Shown: positions 16,579 to 25,891, counted from the first letter of the stretch. The stretch: 46,425 nt of DNA from Candidatus Poseidoniaceae archaeon (GCA_949373075.1 CASIBX010000039.1:1-46425), one strand, 5' to 3'. Translations and numbers: made by a program. Notes: generated by a model not told the origin, from the sequence alone.

Positions 16579-17003
16579 TCAAAGAACGAAACCATAGTCT
16601 GAGTACTTGCAATTCCTCCTACCTTCGACAATCCATCTAAAATCGAATCTCCTAGTGAATCCATTGAAGGGCTCACTACTTCGATTAACAAATCCCAATC
16701 TCCTGCAACAACATTACACCTTACTACGTATGGTAGATTACACAACTTTTGGGCAACTTCTCTTCTGTCTACATTTCCGCTATCACATCTTGCAAAAATG
16801 AACGCGCGTAGATCGTAACCCAAGGCCTTTGCATCGATATCAACAGTATATCGCCGAATAATCCCTTCACGCTGTAACTTAACCATCCTATCATGCGTAG
16901 TTACCCTTGCAATGCCCATCGACTCTGCAAGAGATGTTACTGAGGCGCGAGAATCCTGCTTCAACAATTCAATTAGTTTCAAATCGTTAGCATTGAGTTT
17001 CAT
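16548..17003 (-). CDS. Lrp/AsnC-family transcriptional regulator
   Basis: The 151-residue product has an N-terminal winged helix (MKLNANDLKLIELLKQDSRA, then LAESMGIARVTTHDRM as the recognition helix and EGIIRRYTVDID as the wing) and a C-terminal RAM domain (VVAGDWDLLIEV). These regulators sense amino acids and bind palindromic DNA as octamers. The ATG at 17003 fits the family N-terminus; a TATA-like CATAATG lies about 25 nt upstream. It is divergent from cystathionine gamma-synthase, and the space between holds an inverted repeat, so it probably controls that gene and itself. Confidence 0.9.
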   Translation of the reverse strand: MKLNANDLKLIELLKQDSRASVTSLAESMGIARVTTHDRMVKLQREGIIRRYTVDIDAKALGYDLRAFIFARCDSGNVDRREVAQKLCNLPYVVRCNVVAGDWDLLIEVVSPSMDSLGDSILDGLSKVGGIASTQTMVSFFDYSGPASSLR

Positions 17004-17046
17004 ATCTAAAACGAATAGCCCCCACATTATGAAAGATTCCGTCATA

Positions 17047-17087
17047 TTGTCGGAAATTATGGCAAAAGGGATGGTATTTTCCGACAA
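17047..17087. promoter_or_regulatory. Candidate Lrp operator: 10-bp inverted repeat between divergent genes
   Basis: TTGTCGGAAA (17047-17056) and its exact reverse complement TTTCCGACAA (17078-17087) are 31 bp apart centre to centre, about three helical turns, so both would face the same side of DNA. It lies between the Lrp-type regulator and cystathionine gamma-synthase, just upstream of the likely regulator promoter. Confidence 0.6.
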
Positions 17088-17151
17088 CCGTTTGTTTTTT
17101 GAGGCGAACTGTTGATGTGCACTAGGCCCGAACATTAGTTTGGAGAAGCCT

Positions 17152-18321
17152 ATGTCCGACAAAAGGAAATTTTCAACAAACGCAGTCCATGCGGGCACGA
17201 AGCACATCGAAGGAGCTGTAAATACTCCAATTTTCCAATCTTCGACTTATCAACTAACAGATGAGAGATACGCGGGCTGGGCAGCAGGTGCTCAACACAC
17301 ACTCCTTTATGCTCGCCTTTCTAGTGTAAATTCGGCAGCAGTTGTTGAGAAGCTTTGTGCGCTTGAAGGGGCGGAAGACGGCGAATTATTCTCTAGTGGG
17401 ATGGCGGCAATATCCACTACTCTGATGGGTTTACTTTCCCAGGGTGACCACATAGTGGCTAGCTCTGACGTATATGGTGGGACATACGGTTTAATGACCG
17501 AAGAATTGCCAAGATTTGGGATTTCAACAACAATGGCCGACATGCAGGACCCAGCATCCTATGAGGCTGCAATTCAGGAAAACACCAAGATATTGTACAT
17601 TGAAACAATCACTAATCCCGTAATCAAAATCTGTGATATTGAAGCAATGTCTAAGATTGCTAAGAAGCATGACTTGTTACTGGTAATCGACAACACATTT
17701 GCATCGCCTTGGGGCTGCCAGCCAATTACAATGGGCGCGGATTTAGTAATTCACTCTACGACTAAATACCTCGGCGGACACTCGGATATTATTGGTGGAG
17801 CAGTAGTCGGAAAGGCGGATTTAATCGCTGCAATGTTCATCAAGAAAGTACACTTTGGTGGTTCACCAGACCCTCATAATTGTTACCTTTTAGAAAGAGG
17901 AATTCGAACCCTAGCCGCAAGAATGCCCATCCACTGTTCGAATGCTGCAGAGATCGCAAAGCGATTAGAAGCGCACGATTTAGTCGAACTAGTACATCAC
18001 CCATCATTAGAGTCTCACAAGGATTACGAATTGGCAAAGAGAATCATTCCAGATGGTACCGGAATGATAGCATTTACAGTAAAGGGCGGCGATCCGGCTG
18101 CTTTGAAATTTATGAGAGGACTCGAAATTATATTTGAAGCAACAAGCCTTGGTGGAGTTGAAAGCCTGATTGAATGCCCATTCAATTCCAGTCACATGTT
18201 CATCCCTGAAGACGTTAGGATTGCAGCAGGGCTGGGTCCTGGGTTTGTAAGAATATCAGTTGGAATTGAAGATATTGAGGACCTATGGAGCGACATTTCG
18301 AATGCGCTTACTAGTGTTTGA
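17152..18321 (+). CDS. Cystathionine gamma-synthase/lyase-family PLP enzyme
   Basis: The 389-residue product belongs to the Cys/Met metabolism PLP family. Visible are YARLSSVNSAAVVEKL (substrate/PLP phosphate loop from the partner subunit; usual form 'Y-x-R-x-x-N-P'), SSGMAAI, VYGGTYGL, the PLP Asp in VIDNTFASP, and the Schiff-base Lys in HSTTKYLGGHSD. The change from Asn-Pro to Ser-Val after Arg is unusual. Synthase, beta/gamma-lyase and O-acetylhomoserine sulfhydrylase cannot be separated by motif alone. ATG 17152 is preferred to TTG 17140. Likely regulated by the divergent Lrp-type gene. Role: methionine or cysteine interconversion in the cytosol. Confidence 0.88.
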   Translation: MSDKRKFSTNAVHAGTKHIEGAVNTPIFQSSTYQLTDERYAGWAAGAQHTLLYARLSSVNSAAVVEKLCALEGAEDGELFSSGMAAISTTLMGLLSQGDHIVASSDVYGGTYGLMTEELPRFGISTTMADMQDPASYEAAIQENTKILYIETITNPVIKICDIEAMSKIAKKHDLLLVIDNTFASPWGCQPITMGADLVIHSTTKYLGGHSDIIGGAVVGKADLIAAMFIKKVHFGGSPDPHNCYLLERGIRTLAARMPIHCSNAAEIAKRLEAHDLVELVHHPSLESHKDYELAKRIIPDGTGMIAFTVKGGDPAALKFMRGLEIIFEATSLGGVESLIECPFNSSHMFIPEDVRIAAGLGPGFVRISVGIEDIEDLWSDISNALTSV

Positions 18322-20001
18322 TTAAGGCAATTCCTCTATCTGGCCACAGGCTTTGCGTAATAGTTCTAGAGAGGCTTTGTAGTCAACATCTTCGCCATCG
18401 ACCATTGCTTTACCTACATTCCAAACCTCGGTAGCCGCATTACTCCAGGCTCCACCCCTTTCTCTCGCATCAGAGGAGAATTGCCATTCCTGGCCATTCG
18501 ATTTGCCGGAGGCGACTAACCAAGCCCACGACGACGCCTCAGAATCAATATCATCCTTTTTGGAGAGCGCTTCTTTCTCAGCCTTTCCAACACCGTCTAC
18601 TAATCCCATGATGATTAGATCGTTAATCATTCCAACTGGTCCGGAAACCTTTCCTCTTCTGTATGGGAATTTTTGAATTATATCAGCTTTGGACCTTTGT
18701 GACTCAATGTCTTTCAAAAACTTACCAAAAGCTCGTTTCTTGTTACATTGTGCAGACCACAAATCGTGTGCTTCATCTTCACTAATCCCAATACCGACAA
18801 GACCAGTGAGGCCGTGGTCTTCCCACAAAGCGGCAAGTACATCGTTACACGAGTTAGCTGCAATTTCCAGCGCAGTACCTTCTCTTTCATGCACTTCTCC
18901 TCTGTTTGATATTTTAATTCCCGAACCGTCTGCCTCAATCATTAGTCTTAGGGCAAGGTCTTTTTCTGCCGGAGAGCCATTCAATTCTTTCACCGCTTCT
19001 TCAGCAGTATCAAACCATTTCTCTCCAACCACAAAGCCATCGTTCAGGTGATGTAATACAGCGGCCTTAACGCGCTTAGAAATAGACCCCTCATTCAAAG
19101 TAAGACCCATCCATGCATCGAGAATCCTATCCAGGGCATCTCTAGCGCCTTCTCTCGAGCCTCCTTCTGGGTACCATACAGCATCTGGAGTCATGACAGT
19201 CGACAGATTAGGGGGTAGCATAGATAATGCGAGATCATGGATGAAGGAGGTTTTCCCCTTCACAGTTTCAAGTTTATCAAAACCAATTGCAACCTTACTA
19301 CCGTCTATGAAATTGAGTAATAGATAACCAGTTCCCGACATTTCATTTTCAGATATATTTTTCAAATCCAATCCGCCAGTCGCCCAAATATTACCTTCGT
19401 TTACGAATTTAAATCTTGACCGTTCAAGCACGTCCCCCAGCCAACCCTCGGGAATCTTTGCAACCGGTCCGCTACAGACAAATCCGCCATGCCATGAGAA
19501 GAAATGGTATCCCTTTCTTGCATGGTCTTCCCAAGGAAGCATGCGCAGAGTGGGCATGTGGTGATTCTGTATTCCTGCTTGGTAAGCAACCTTTCCGTCC
19601 CCTCTGCGGACGTAGGATGCCTTTCCAAACGACTGGTGACTGTAGTTGCCCACCAAGGAAATATCTTCATCATGTGCAGCCACTAATGACCCTGCTAATG
19701 CCTTACCAACAGCGTCTCCACGTTTAGCCATCATTCGCTTAGCCAACCATTTCTTATCGTTGCGCTTATCGAGAATTTTTCTCAGTTGTAGTAATGTTCT
19801 GGTAACAGGGTCTGTTCTGCCCCATTTTAGTTTTCCAGTCCAACTCATAGCAGGTAACAGCATCTCACCTTCTTCTAACAAACGATCAAGGTTTTTTCGA
19901 AGACGTTTCTGAGTGTCTAGGTTAGCCTGTTTCGTGCCACGCATACGCATACGTTGACGTTTTTTTCCAGGGAATTCCACCTGAGCAGGACCTGCCATCA
20001 A
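18322..20001 (-). CDS. Large unknown protein (559 residues)
   Basis: I do not recognise this protein. It starts with a very basic segment (GKKRQRMRMRGTKQANLD), has no signal peptide and no membrane helix, and so is probably cytosolic. A middle region (about 120-260) is rich in aromatic and Gly residues (YHFFSWHGGFVCSGP, GYLLLNFIDGSKVAIGF) and looks like a beta domain; the C-terminal half is helical with a repeated Trp/Ala-rich end. The basic N-terminus suggests nucleic-acid or ribosome contact, which is only a guess. It is co-directional with diphthine synthase 24 nt upstream, so it may be co-transcribed with it. Confidence 0.7.
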   Translation of the reverse strand: MMAGPAQVEFPGKKRQRMRMRGTKQANLDTQKRLRKNLDRLLEEGEMLLPAMSWTGKLKWGRTDPVTRTLLQLRKILDKRNDKKWLAKRMMAKRGDAVGKALAGSLVAAHDEDISLVGNYSHQSFGKASYVRRGDGKVAYQAGIQNHHMPTLRMLPWEDHARKGYHFFSWHGGFVCSGPVAKIPEGWLGDVLERSRFKFVNEGNIWATGGLDLKNISENEMSGTGYLLLNFIDGSKVAIGFDKLETVKGKTSFIHDLALSMLPPNLSTVMTPDAVWYPEGGSREGARDALDRILDAWMGLTLNEGSISKRVKAAVLHHLNDGFVVGEKWFDTAEEAVKELNGSPAEKDLALRLMIEADGSGIKISNRGEVHEREGTALEIAANSCNDVLAALWEDHGLTGLVGIGISEDEAHDLWSAQCNKKRAFGKFLKDIESQRSKADIIQKFPYRRGKVSGPVGMINDLIIMGLVDGVGKAEKEALSKKDDIDSEASSWAWLVASGKSNGQEWQFSSDARERGGAWSNAATEVWNVGKAMVDGEDVDYKASLELLRKACGQIEELP

Positions 20002-20025
20002 TTCACCGGAGACGGCGTCCCCTGT

Positions 20026-20874
20026 TCACTTCTTCGACCAGCGAGACAACGCAGATAATTCTACATCACTAGGTTCTGATGGAATAATAATGCAATGGAG
20101 GCGCCCATTTTCTGCATGCGCCAAATCTTCAATCGAAAGATACACAATCGATTGTTCAGGTGTGCCCATGTCACTGCATAACACCACCATAAGTTCCGAA
20201 AAATCCTTGATTATTTTACTACAAGCCTCCCTTTTTAGTAAATCAAAGTTCGAGTCCTCTGGCAAATCATCCAAGTTTTCTGATAATTTCAATGCCATAC
20301 GGGTCATAGCATCAGCGGCATCTTTCGGTTGCATCGGTTTTTGTCCACCAACACCTTCTCCGGTTGGGTCTAAATCTAACAGGGCCAAAGTATGCAAGCC
20401 CTGAATTCTATTCACAGCAATAACCTCCAAGGGAGACGTAGCAACCCATCCGCCGTAAGGGTAAGTCAGAGTAGTCTGTCTTCCAAATCGATAATTTGAG
20501 AGCCCTGCTGCACCAGTAACTAAGCCAGTTATTGCGACGCCGTGTATTACAGTACATTCTACTCCGGATTCGATAGCCTGCAGTTGTAAATCCACATGAG
20601 TGGTGGCCTGCAAAGGGTCGCCTACCACAAGTAGAGCCACACAGTGAGTTTTGGCTAAGCTCAATAATTCGACAGGGTCCTCAACTTCTGGACGCATAAC
20701 CTTTTGAATTTCGCCAATTTCGTTTTCAAGAATCTCTAAATCAGATTGACTCCACAGAGCAGTGTAGGCTTCATACCTTCTAAAGTCGGCATTTTTTGCA
20801 GCGGAAATAGCATCACGAGTCATGCCACCAATACCACCGGGGCCCATCCCGATAAGAACCAACCCAGCCGCCAT
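20026..20874 (-). CDS. dphB: Diphthine synthase (Dph5)
   Basis: This methyltransferase trimethylates the intermediate on the EF-2 histidine during diphthamide synthesis. The 282-residue product shows the tetrapyrrole-methylase-type fold: LVLIGMGPGGIGGMT at the start, VVGDPLQATTH (SAM-binding), VIHGVAITGLVTGAAGLSNYRFG with the typical 'G-L-x-x-Y-x-F-G' element, and ALLDLDP. ATG 20874 fits the family N-terminus; the frame stays open upstream but has no similarity there. It is divergent from Trm5, with 25 nt between start codons, so their promoters must overlap. Dph2-type enzymes are not in the window. Confidence 0.9.
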   Translation of the reverse strand: MAAGLVLIGMGPGGIGGMTRDAISAAKNADFRRYEAYTALWSQSDLEILENEIGEIQKVMRPEVEDPVELLSLAKTHCVALLVVGDPLQATTHVDLQLQAIESGVECTVIHGVAITGLVTGAAGLSNYRFGRQTTLTYPYGGWVATSPLEVIAVNRIQGLHTLALLDLDPTGEGVGGQKPMQPKDAADAMTRMALKLSENLDDLPEDSNFDLLKREACSKIIKDFSELMVVLCSDMGTPEQSIVYLSIEDLAHAENGRLHCIIIPSEPSDVELSALSRWSKK

Positions 20875-20899
20875 GCTCAAACCACTTGCTCCTCTGGGC

Positions 20900-21940
20900 A
20901 TGGCGAAGACCATGCGCCATTTGAGCGTGCCGAGCAAGGAAACCTCCCTTTGGAGAGAGAAATTAGCCAGTGAAGGCTGGCTTGCAGAAGGCTGTGGAAT
21001 CCATAATTTAGGCGAAATGCGTGGCCTAGCTCTCAACTCAAAAGCGCCAATAAGAATTGCAGATTTCGAAATAATGGAGTTGGACCCAATTCTATCCGGG
21101 CCCAAACATTGGACTGAGCATCTTAATCCAGACTTGTTTTTACTTCATGAAAATGAATGGCCTATGAGCCATGACCAAATCGGGGATGTAATAATTGTAA
21201 AAGTGCCAGAAGTACTAATCAATTATCATACCGAGATAGGAGCTGCAATGCTCCAACAACATTCCAATGCCAGAGTTGTATGCGCGGATAATGGTGTTAA
21301 AGGCGAATTCCGCGTCAGAGATTTGACCATTATTTCACACAACCATTCTGCCACCACCAGAACCAAAGTCAAGGAGAGCGGGAGCACGTTTTGGGTTGAT
21401 CCAGGACAAGCTTACTATTCGCCAAGGCTAGCGAATGAAAGGATAGGAACAGTAGAATGTGCCAAAAACCTCTCCTCAAAACTCGGAAGGAAAATCTCTG
21501 TTTGTGACCCTTATGCTGGAGTCGGCCCTGCCCTAATGGCACTGAATGGTTTACAAGATTCGATAAAAGAAATATTTGCAAGCGATCTTAATCCGAAAGC
21601 TGCGGAATTACTATCGCTAAATTTGCCAGATCATTGGACTGCGTGCCGAGACGCAAGAAACCTCGCAAACGAATTTCCCGAATGTTGCGATTTATTACTA
21701 GTTAATCTCCCACACAATAGCATAAGCCACCTACCAGATTTACTAGGCCTATTGAGAAAAGGACACGAGGTGGTAATAAGAGGGTGGGCCATATTGGCAT
21801 TAGATTCACTTAGTCAAGCAGAAATCGAAATTCGAGCCATATTATCTGAATGTGAGATACTGTCTTTGACAATTGAAGCGAACCGTTCCTATTCCCCCAA
21901 CGACACGTATGCTTGTATCGAAGCGCACATTGTCAGATGA
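20900..21940 (+). CDS. trm5: tRNA (guanine37-N1)-methyltransferase Trm5
   Basis: Trm5 methylates G37 next to the anticodon, preventing +1 frameshifts. The 346-residue product has an N-terminal substrate-recognition part, then GEFRVRDLTII, the family motif DPGQAYYSPRLANERIG (usual form 'x-x-Y-Y-S-P-R-L-x-x-E-R'), the SAM motif DPYAGVGPALM and the catalytic-loop motif NLPHNS ('N-L/P-P-x-x-S'). All key elements are intact. ATG 20900 is used; ATG 20912 is an alternative. It is divergent from dphB and followed, with a slight gap, by a tiny zinc-ribbon gene on the same strand. Confidence 0.88.
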   Translation: MAKTMRHLSVPSKETSLWREKLASEGWLAEGCGIHNLGEMRGLALNSKAPIRIADFEIMELDPILSGPKHWTEHLNPDLFLLHENEWPMSHDQIGDVIIVKVPEVLINYHTEIGAAMLQQHSNARVVCADNGVKGEFRVRDLTIISHNHSATTRTKVKESGSTFWVDPGQAYYSPRLANERIGTVECAKNLSSKLGRKISVCDPYAGVGPALMALNGLQDSIKEIFASDLNPKAAELLSLNLPDHWTACRDARNLANEFPECCDLLLVNLPHNSISHLPDLLGLLRKGHEVVIRGWAILALDSLSQAEIEIRAILSECEILSLTIEANRSYSPNDTYACIEAHIVR

Positions 21941-21983
21941 AATCTCCGCTTATTTCATCAATGAGCGCCTTCTGCCCATTCTC

Positions 21984-22109
21984 ATGCAGACCAAAGTCAA
22001 GTGCCAATGCGGAGCAGAAAGCGACGTATCAGGGGCCAATCCGAGAATAACTGGTGTTGACGTATATTGTACGGTTTGTGGCACTGTGACCAATCACGAC
22101 ATTGTCTGA
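21984..22109 (+). CDS. Tiny zinc-ribbon protein (41 residues)
   Basis: The product MQTKVKCQCGAESDV... carries Cys-x-Cys near residue 7 and Cys-x-x-Cys (VYCTVCGTV) near residue 28, the spacing of a single zinc ribbon. It is too short for an enzyme and likely acts as a nucleic-acid or protein adaptor. ATG 21984 is the last in-frame start before the first Cys pair; the frame remains open upstream into the Trm5 3' end. It is separated from Trm5 by 43 nt and could be co-transcribed with it, which would suggest a translation-related role. Confidence 0.6.
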   Translation: MQTKVKCQCGAESDVSGANPRITGVDVYCTVCGTVTNHDIV

Positions 22110-22202
22110 AACACCCGCCTAGTCCTTTTTTACAGGTGTAACACTCTTATACTCGACAAATTAAAATCCATTTGAGACAGTAGTCTCGGGAATGTGAAAA
22201 TA

Positions 22203-22817
22203 ATGGATGGAAAGATGAAAGGAATGATTATGGCAGGCATGATGGCTCTAAGCCTAGTGCTCGGTGGAATGGCAATTTTCAGCAACGCATGGTTGGAAGA
22301 AGTCGATGATGGAACAACAAGTTCTGTTGGATTATCTAACATGGAATTATCCGGTGATATGGGCGACGACTGTGAAATGATGGCAGAAATGATGGATGCA
22401 ATGATGGACGGAGCTGAATCAACATGTGACGGGGATGAACTAACAACCGTTGTCGCAATAAGTGATTATTGCGCCATGATGGAAGGCACCGATGCTGACG
22501 ATTGTGATAAAACAGCAAGCGCCGGTACTATGGGCTCAATCGGAATGTGGGGAGGCGTTGTATTCGCACTACTTGCAACTCTGATGATGGTTCTACCAAT
22601 GGCTGGAGTCGATGCAATGGATGCAATTCCAGAAATGGGTCAGAAAGTAATCTCTTGGGGAGCTGGAGGACTAATGCTACTAGGTATGGTTCTTTGGTAC
22701 TTCATGCTACCAGATGGCGACTCAACAATAAGTACAGGTCTTTGGATGGCAGGAGCTGCTATGTCAATTGCACTTGGATCAACATTGATTGGTCAGTTTA
22801 TACCTTCAGACGAGTGA
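22203..22817 (+). CDS. Met-rich four-helix membrane protein with a four-Cys acidic loop
   Basis: No family is recognised. The 204-residue product has helix 1 near residues 8-30, a long acidic loop (about 32-105) with four Cys and three Met-Met pairs (CEMMAEMMDAMMDG), and three further helices (MWGGVVFALLATLMMVLP, WGAGGLMLLGMVLWYFML, GLWMAGAAMSIALGSTLIG). About 14 percent of residues are Met. The topology (one helix, large outside loop with two possible disulfides, three helices) is like claudin/PMP22 proteins, but the sequence is not. Met/Asp clusters could bind copper or another metal. ATG 22203 or GTG 22194 may be the start. It ends just before tandem T-tract terminators. Confidence 0.65.
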   Translation: MDGKMKGMIMAGMMALSLVLGGMAIFSNAWLEEVDDGTTSSVGLSNMELSGDMGDDCEMMAEMMDAMMDGAESTCDGDELTTVVAISDYCAMMEGTDADDCDKTASAGTMGSIGMWGGVVFALLATLMMVLPMAGVDAMDAIPEMGQKVISWGAGGLMLLGMVLWYFMLPDGDSTISTGLWMAGAAMSIALGSTLIGQFIPSDE

Positions 22818-22840
22818 AATTCACTTTATTTGAATGATAC

Positions 22841-22856
22841 GCCCTAACGGGTTTTT
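22841..22856 (+). terminator. T-tract terminator 1
   Basis: GCCC and GGGT flank a TAAC loop and are followed directly by TTTTT. The short stem plus T-run just after the Met-rich gene fits an archaeal T-tract-dependent terminator. Confidence 0.5.
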
Positions 22857-22895
22857 GCCCTCATCAGGAGTTTGCTCCTGGTGGGGGCTTTTTTT
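22857..22895 (+). terminator. T-tract terminator 2 with a 14-bp stem
   Basis: GCCCTCATCAGGAG pairs with CTCCTGGTGGGGGC (two G-U wobbles) around the loop TTTG and is followed by seven T residues. It lies between the convergent Met-rich gene and M24 peptidase gene, whose stop overlaps the T-run. This is the strongest terminator in the window. Confidence 0.8.
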
Positions 22896-23949
22896 AATTT
22901 ACAAAACTAGGCGTTTCTACGTTATCCTCGCCCAGTTCATCTAACTCATCTCGCCTAACTGCGGCAATGATAGAAACGAGCACAACCAATTCCACAATTC
23001 CTACTGGGTACGGAAGGAACGACGAGTTGTCATCATCACCTTCGACTTCTGTTACTGATTCCTCAGTGTAGTCTTCAAGGGTAATCATTGCCCAATCAAG
23101 ATCTCTTGGTAAATCGGCAGTTAGGAACTCGTGGCCGTCTGCATTGACTAAGAAATCATCTTCTATTCGAATACCAAACCACCCATCGTGGTATATTCCC
23201 GGCTCGATAGTAATGGCGTCATACACCATCAAAGGCTGTTCGTTGTAGCTCAAGCCAAACAAAGGGTCTGATGAGCCACTAGATAGCAAAGGGGGCTCAT
23301 GCACACATACTCCAAATCCATGACCAAGGCTGTGAATGAACAAATCCCCATACCCTTGCTCTGTAATATGAGTCCTAGCAATATCATCAGGAACCCACGC
23401 CGGAGTTCCCGCCTCAATCACCGGGAATGTTAGATTCTGGGCATCATAGACTGCCATGTAGGATGAGATGATTGTTTCATTAGTTGTTCCTCCAATGATG
23501 TAGGTTCGAGTAACGTCACTTACCCAATCATTGACACGAGCCCCAAGATCTACAACTACCACGTCTCCAACTTCAACAATCTTTGGACCAGCCCCTCGGT
23601 TATCGGGGTCGCCATGTGGAATTGCCCCATTGGACCCAGAAGCCACAATGGTGTCGAACGAAGGCCAATTGGGGTTAGACCCATTTTCAATCATAGCCCT
23701 ATTTATTTCGTCAGCAATCTGCCTTTCAGATAACTCGGCACCATCGAGGACGCGCCAGAATTGAAAGCGAGCAACATCTTGACCAATAGACGCAATCCTG
23801 GTGGCTTCACGAATCGACTCGTCTTTGTCTGGAGAAATGCCTGTGGGGGAGGGGAACCATCCATTCAGTGCCCTTTCAACCTCAGTTTCACACGCTATTG
23901 CCATCGGACTCAATAGAATGAGCACGAATATGTAAGCAATAGAGCGCAT
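22894..23949 (-). CDS. Secreted M24-family metallopeptidase (Xaa-Pro aminopeptidase-like), membrane-anchored
   Basis: The 351-residue product begins with a signal peptide (MRSIAYIFVLILLSPMAIA). The pita-bread domain has all five metal ligands: two Asp in VVVVDLGARVNDWVSDVTRTY-like strands (D in VDLG, D in SDVTR), His in HSLGHGFG, Glu in ITIEPGIY and Glu in IRIEDDFL. This is the M24B pattern. Near the C-terminus one helix (GIVELVVLVSIIAAV) precedes RRDELDEL, so the enzyme would face outward on a C-terminal anchor. It lacks the N-terminal creatinase domain. ATG 23949 directly precedes the signal peptide; the longer open frame runs into the tRNA. Role: trimming of Pro-containing peptides outside the cell. 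Confidence 0.87.
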   Translation of the reverse strand: MRSIAYIFVLILLSPMAIACETEVERALNGWFPSPTGISPDKDESIREATRIASIGQDVARFQFWRVLDGAELSERQIADEINRAMIENGSNPNWPSFDTIVASGSNGAIPHGDPDNRGAGPKIVEVGDVVVVDLGARVNDWVSDVTRTYIIGGTTNETIISSYMAVYDAQNLTFPVIEAGTPAWVPDDIARTHITEQGYGDLFIHSLGHGFGVCVHEPPLLSSGSSDPLFGLSYNEQPLMVYDAITIEPGIYHDGWFGIRIEDDFLVNADGHEFLTADLPRDLDWAMITLEDYTEESVTEVEGDDDNSSFLPYPVGIVELVVLVSIIAAVRRDELDELGEDNVETPSFVN

Positions 23950-23990
23950 GTTTACCCGTCTTCTCTCTACTTGAAGAATGATTCGATGGG

Positions 23991-23997
23991 TTAAATA
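23991..23997 (-). promoter_or_regulatory. TATA-like box for the M24 peptidase
   Basis: On the minus strand TATTTAA within GGTTATTTAACC is about 45 nt upstream of ATG 23949, leaving a leader of about 20 nt. It lies between the peptidase gene and the end of the tRNA-Asp gene. Confidence 0.4.
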
Positions 23998-24019
23998 ACC
24001 ACTCAGTAACACATTTAGG

Positions 24020-24091
24020 CGCCCGTGCCGGGAATCGAACCCGGGTCGAGGCATCGACAACGCCTCATGATAACCGCTACACCACACGGGC
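24020..24091 (-). tRNA. tRNA-Asp (anticodon GUC)
   Basis: The 72-nt transcript folds as a full cloverleaf: acceptor GCCCGTG pairs with CACGGGC with discriminator G; D-arm with GCGGTTAT in the loop; anticodon stem AGGCG/TGCCT with loop TTGTCGA giving GUC; T-arm CCGGG-TTCGATT-CCCGG. CCA is not encoded (CCT follows). No intron is seen. It is co-directional with the M24 gene downstream. Confidence 0.95.
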
Positions 24092-24114
24092 AGCAAGTCG
24101 CCGAGTGACAACCG

Positions 24115-24123
24115 CTATTTAAG
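24115..24123 (-). promoter_or_regulatory. TATA box for tRNA-Asp
   Basis: CTTAAATAG on the minus strand is centred 28 nt upstream of the tRNA 5' end, exactly the archaeal TATA position. Confidence 0.7.
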
Positions 24124-24154
24124 ACGCGCTCCGTGGCCCTAACGGGGAGATAAC

Positions 24155-25564
<1,410 letters not shown>

Positions 25565-25706
25565 ATAATTGAATTCACCCAGGCTTCAGCTTGTCCGAGT
25601 AACCCACTAGTGGCTAAAATTATTCATTTTTATCAATTAAAATAACATTAGAAAAAAACATCATATTATTAGGGGTGTTGTCCGGTTTTGAATTAAGTGA
25701 GAACTT
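25565..25706. promoter_or_regulatory. AT-rich intergenic promoter region
   Basis: The stretch is very AT-rich (TAAAATTATTCATTTTTATC, then ATTAGAAAAAAACATC) and ends in TCATATTATTAGG, which could serve as a TATA element for the small membrane gene at 25707. It contains no further open frame of note. Confidence 0.35.
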
Positions 25707-25883
25707 ATGAGTGGACAAATAGCAAAAATTGGATTAGTAGCAAGCATGTTATCGGTATTAGGGTCACTGTACCTGTACAATATCGCTGACGACAAGATGT
25801 TAGGGATATTTGTGGGGCTTTGGGCTCCAACACTGATCTTGGCTACAAAGGAAATCGAAGAGTGGATGAACAGCGAGTCCTGA
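25707..25883 (+). CDS. Small two-helix membrane protein (58 residues)
   Basis: The product MSGQIAKIGLVASMLS... has two hydrophobic helices (IGLVASMLSVLGSLYLYNI and MLGIFVGLWAPTLILAT) joined by a short polar turn with ADDK, then an acidic amphipathic tail (KEIEEWMNSES). Both ends would face the cytosol or both the outside. No family is recognised. Codon use and length are consistent with a real gene, and its own AT-rich promoter region lies upstream. Small two-helix proteins of this type are common regulators of larger membrane complexes, but no partner can be named. Confidence 0.55.
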   Translation: MSGQIAKIGLVASMLSVLGSLYLYNIADDKMLGIFVGLWAPTLILATKEIEEWMNSES

Positions 25884-25891
25884 ACGGACAA

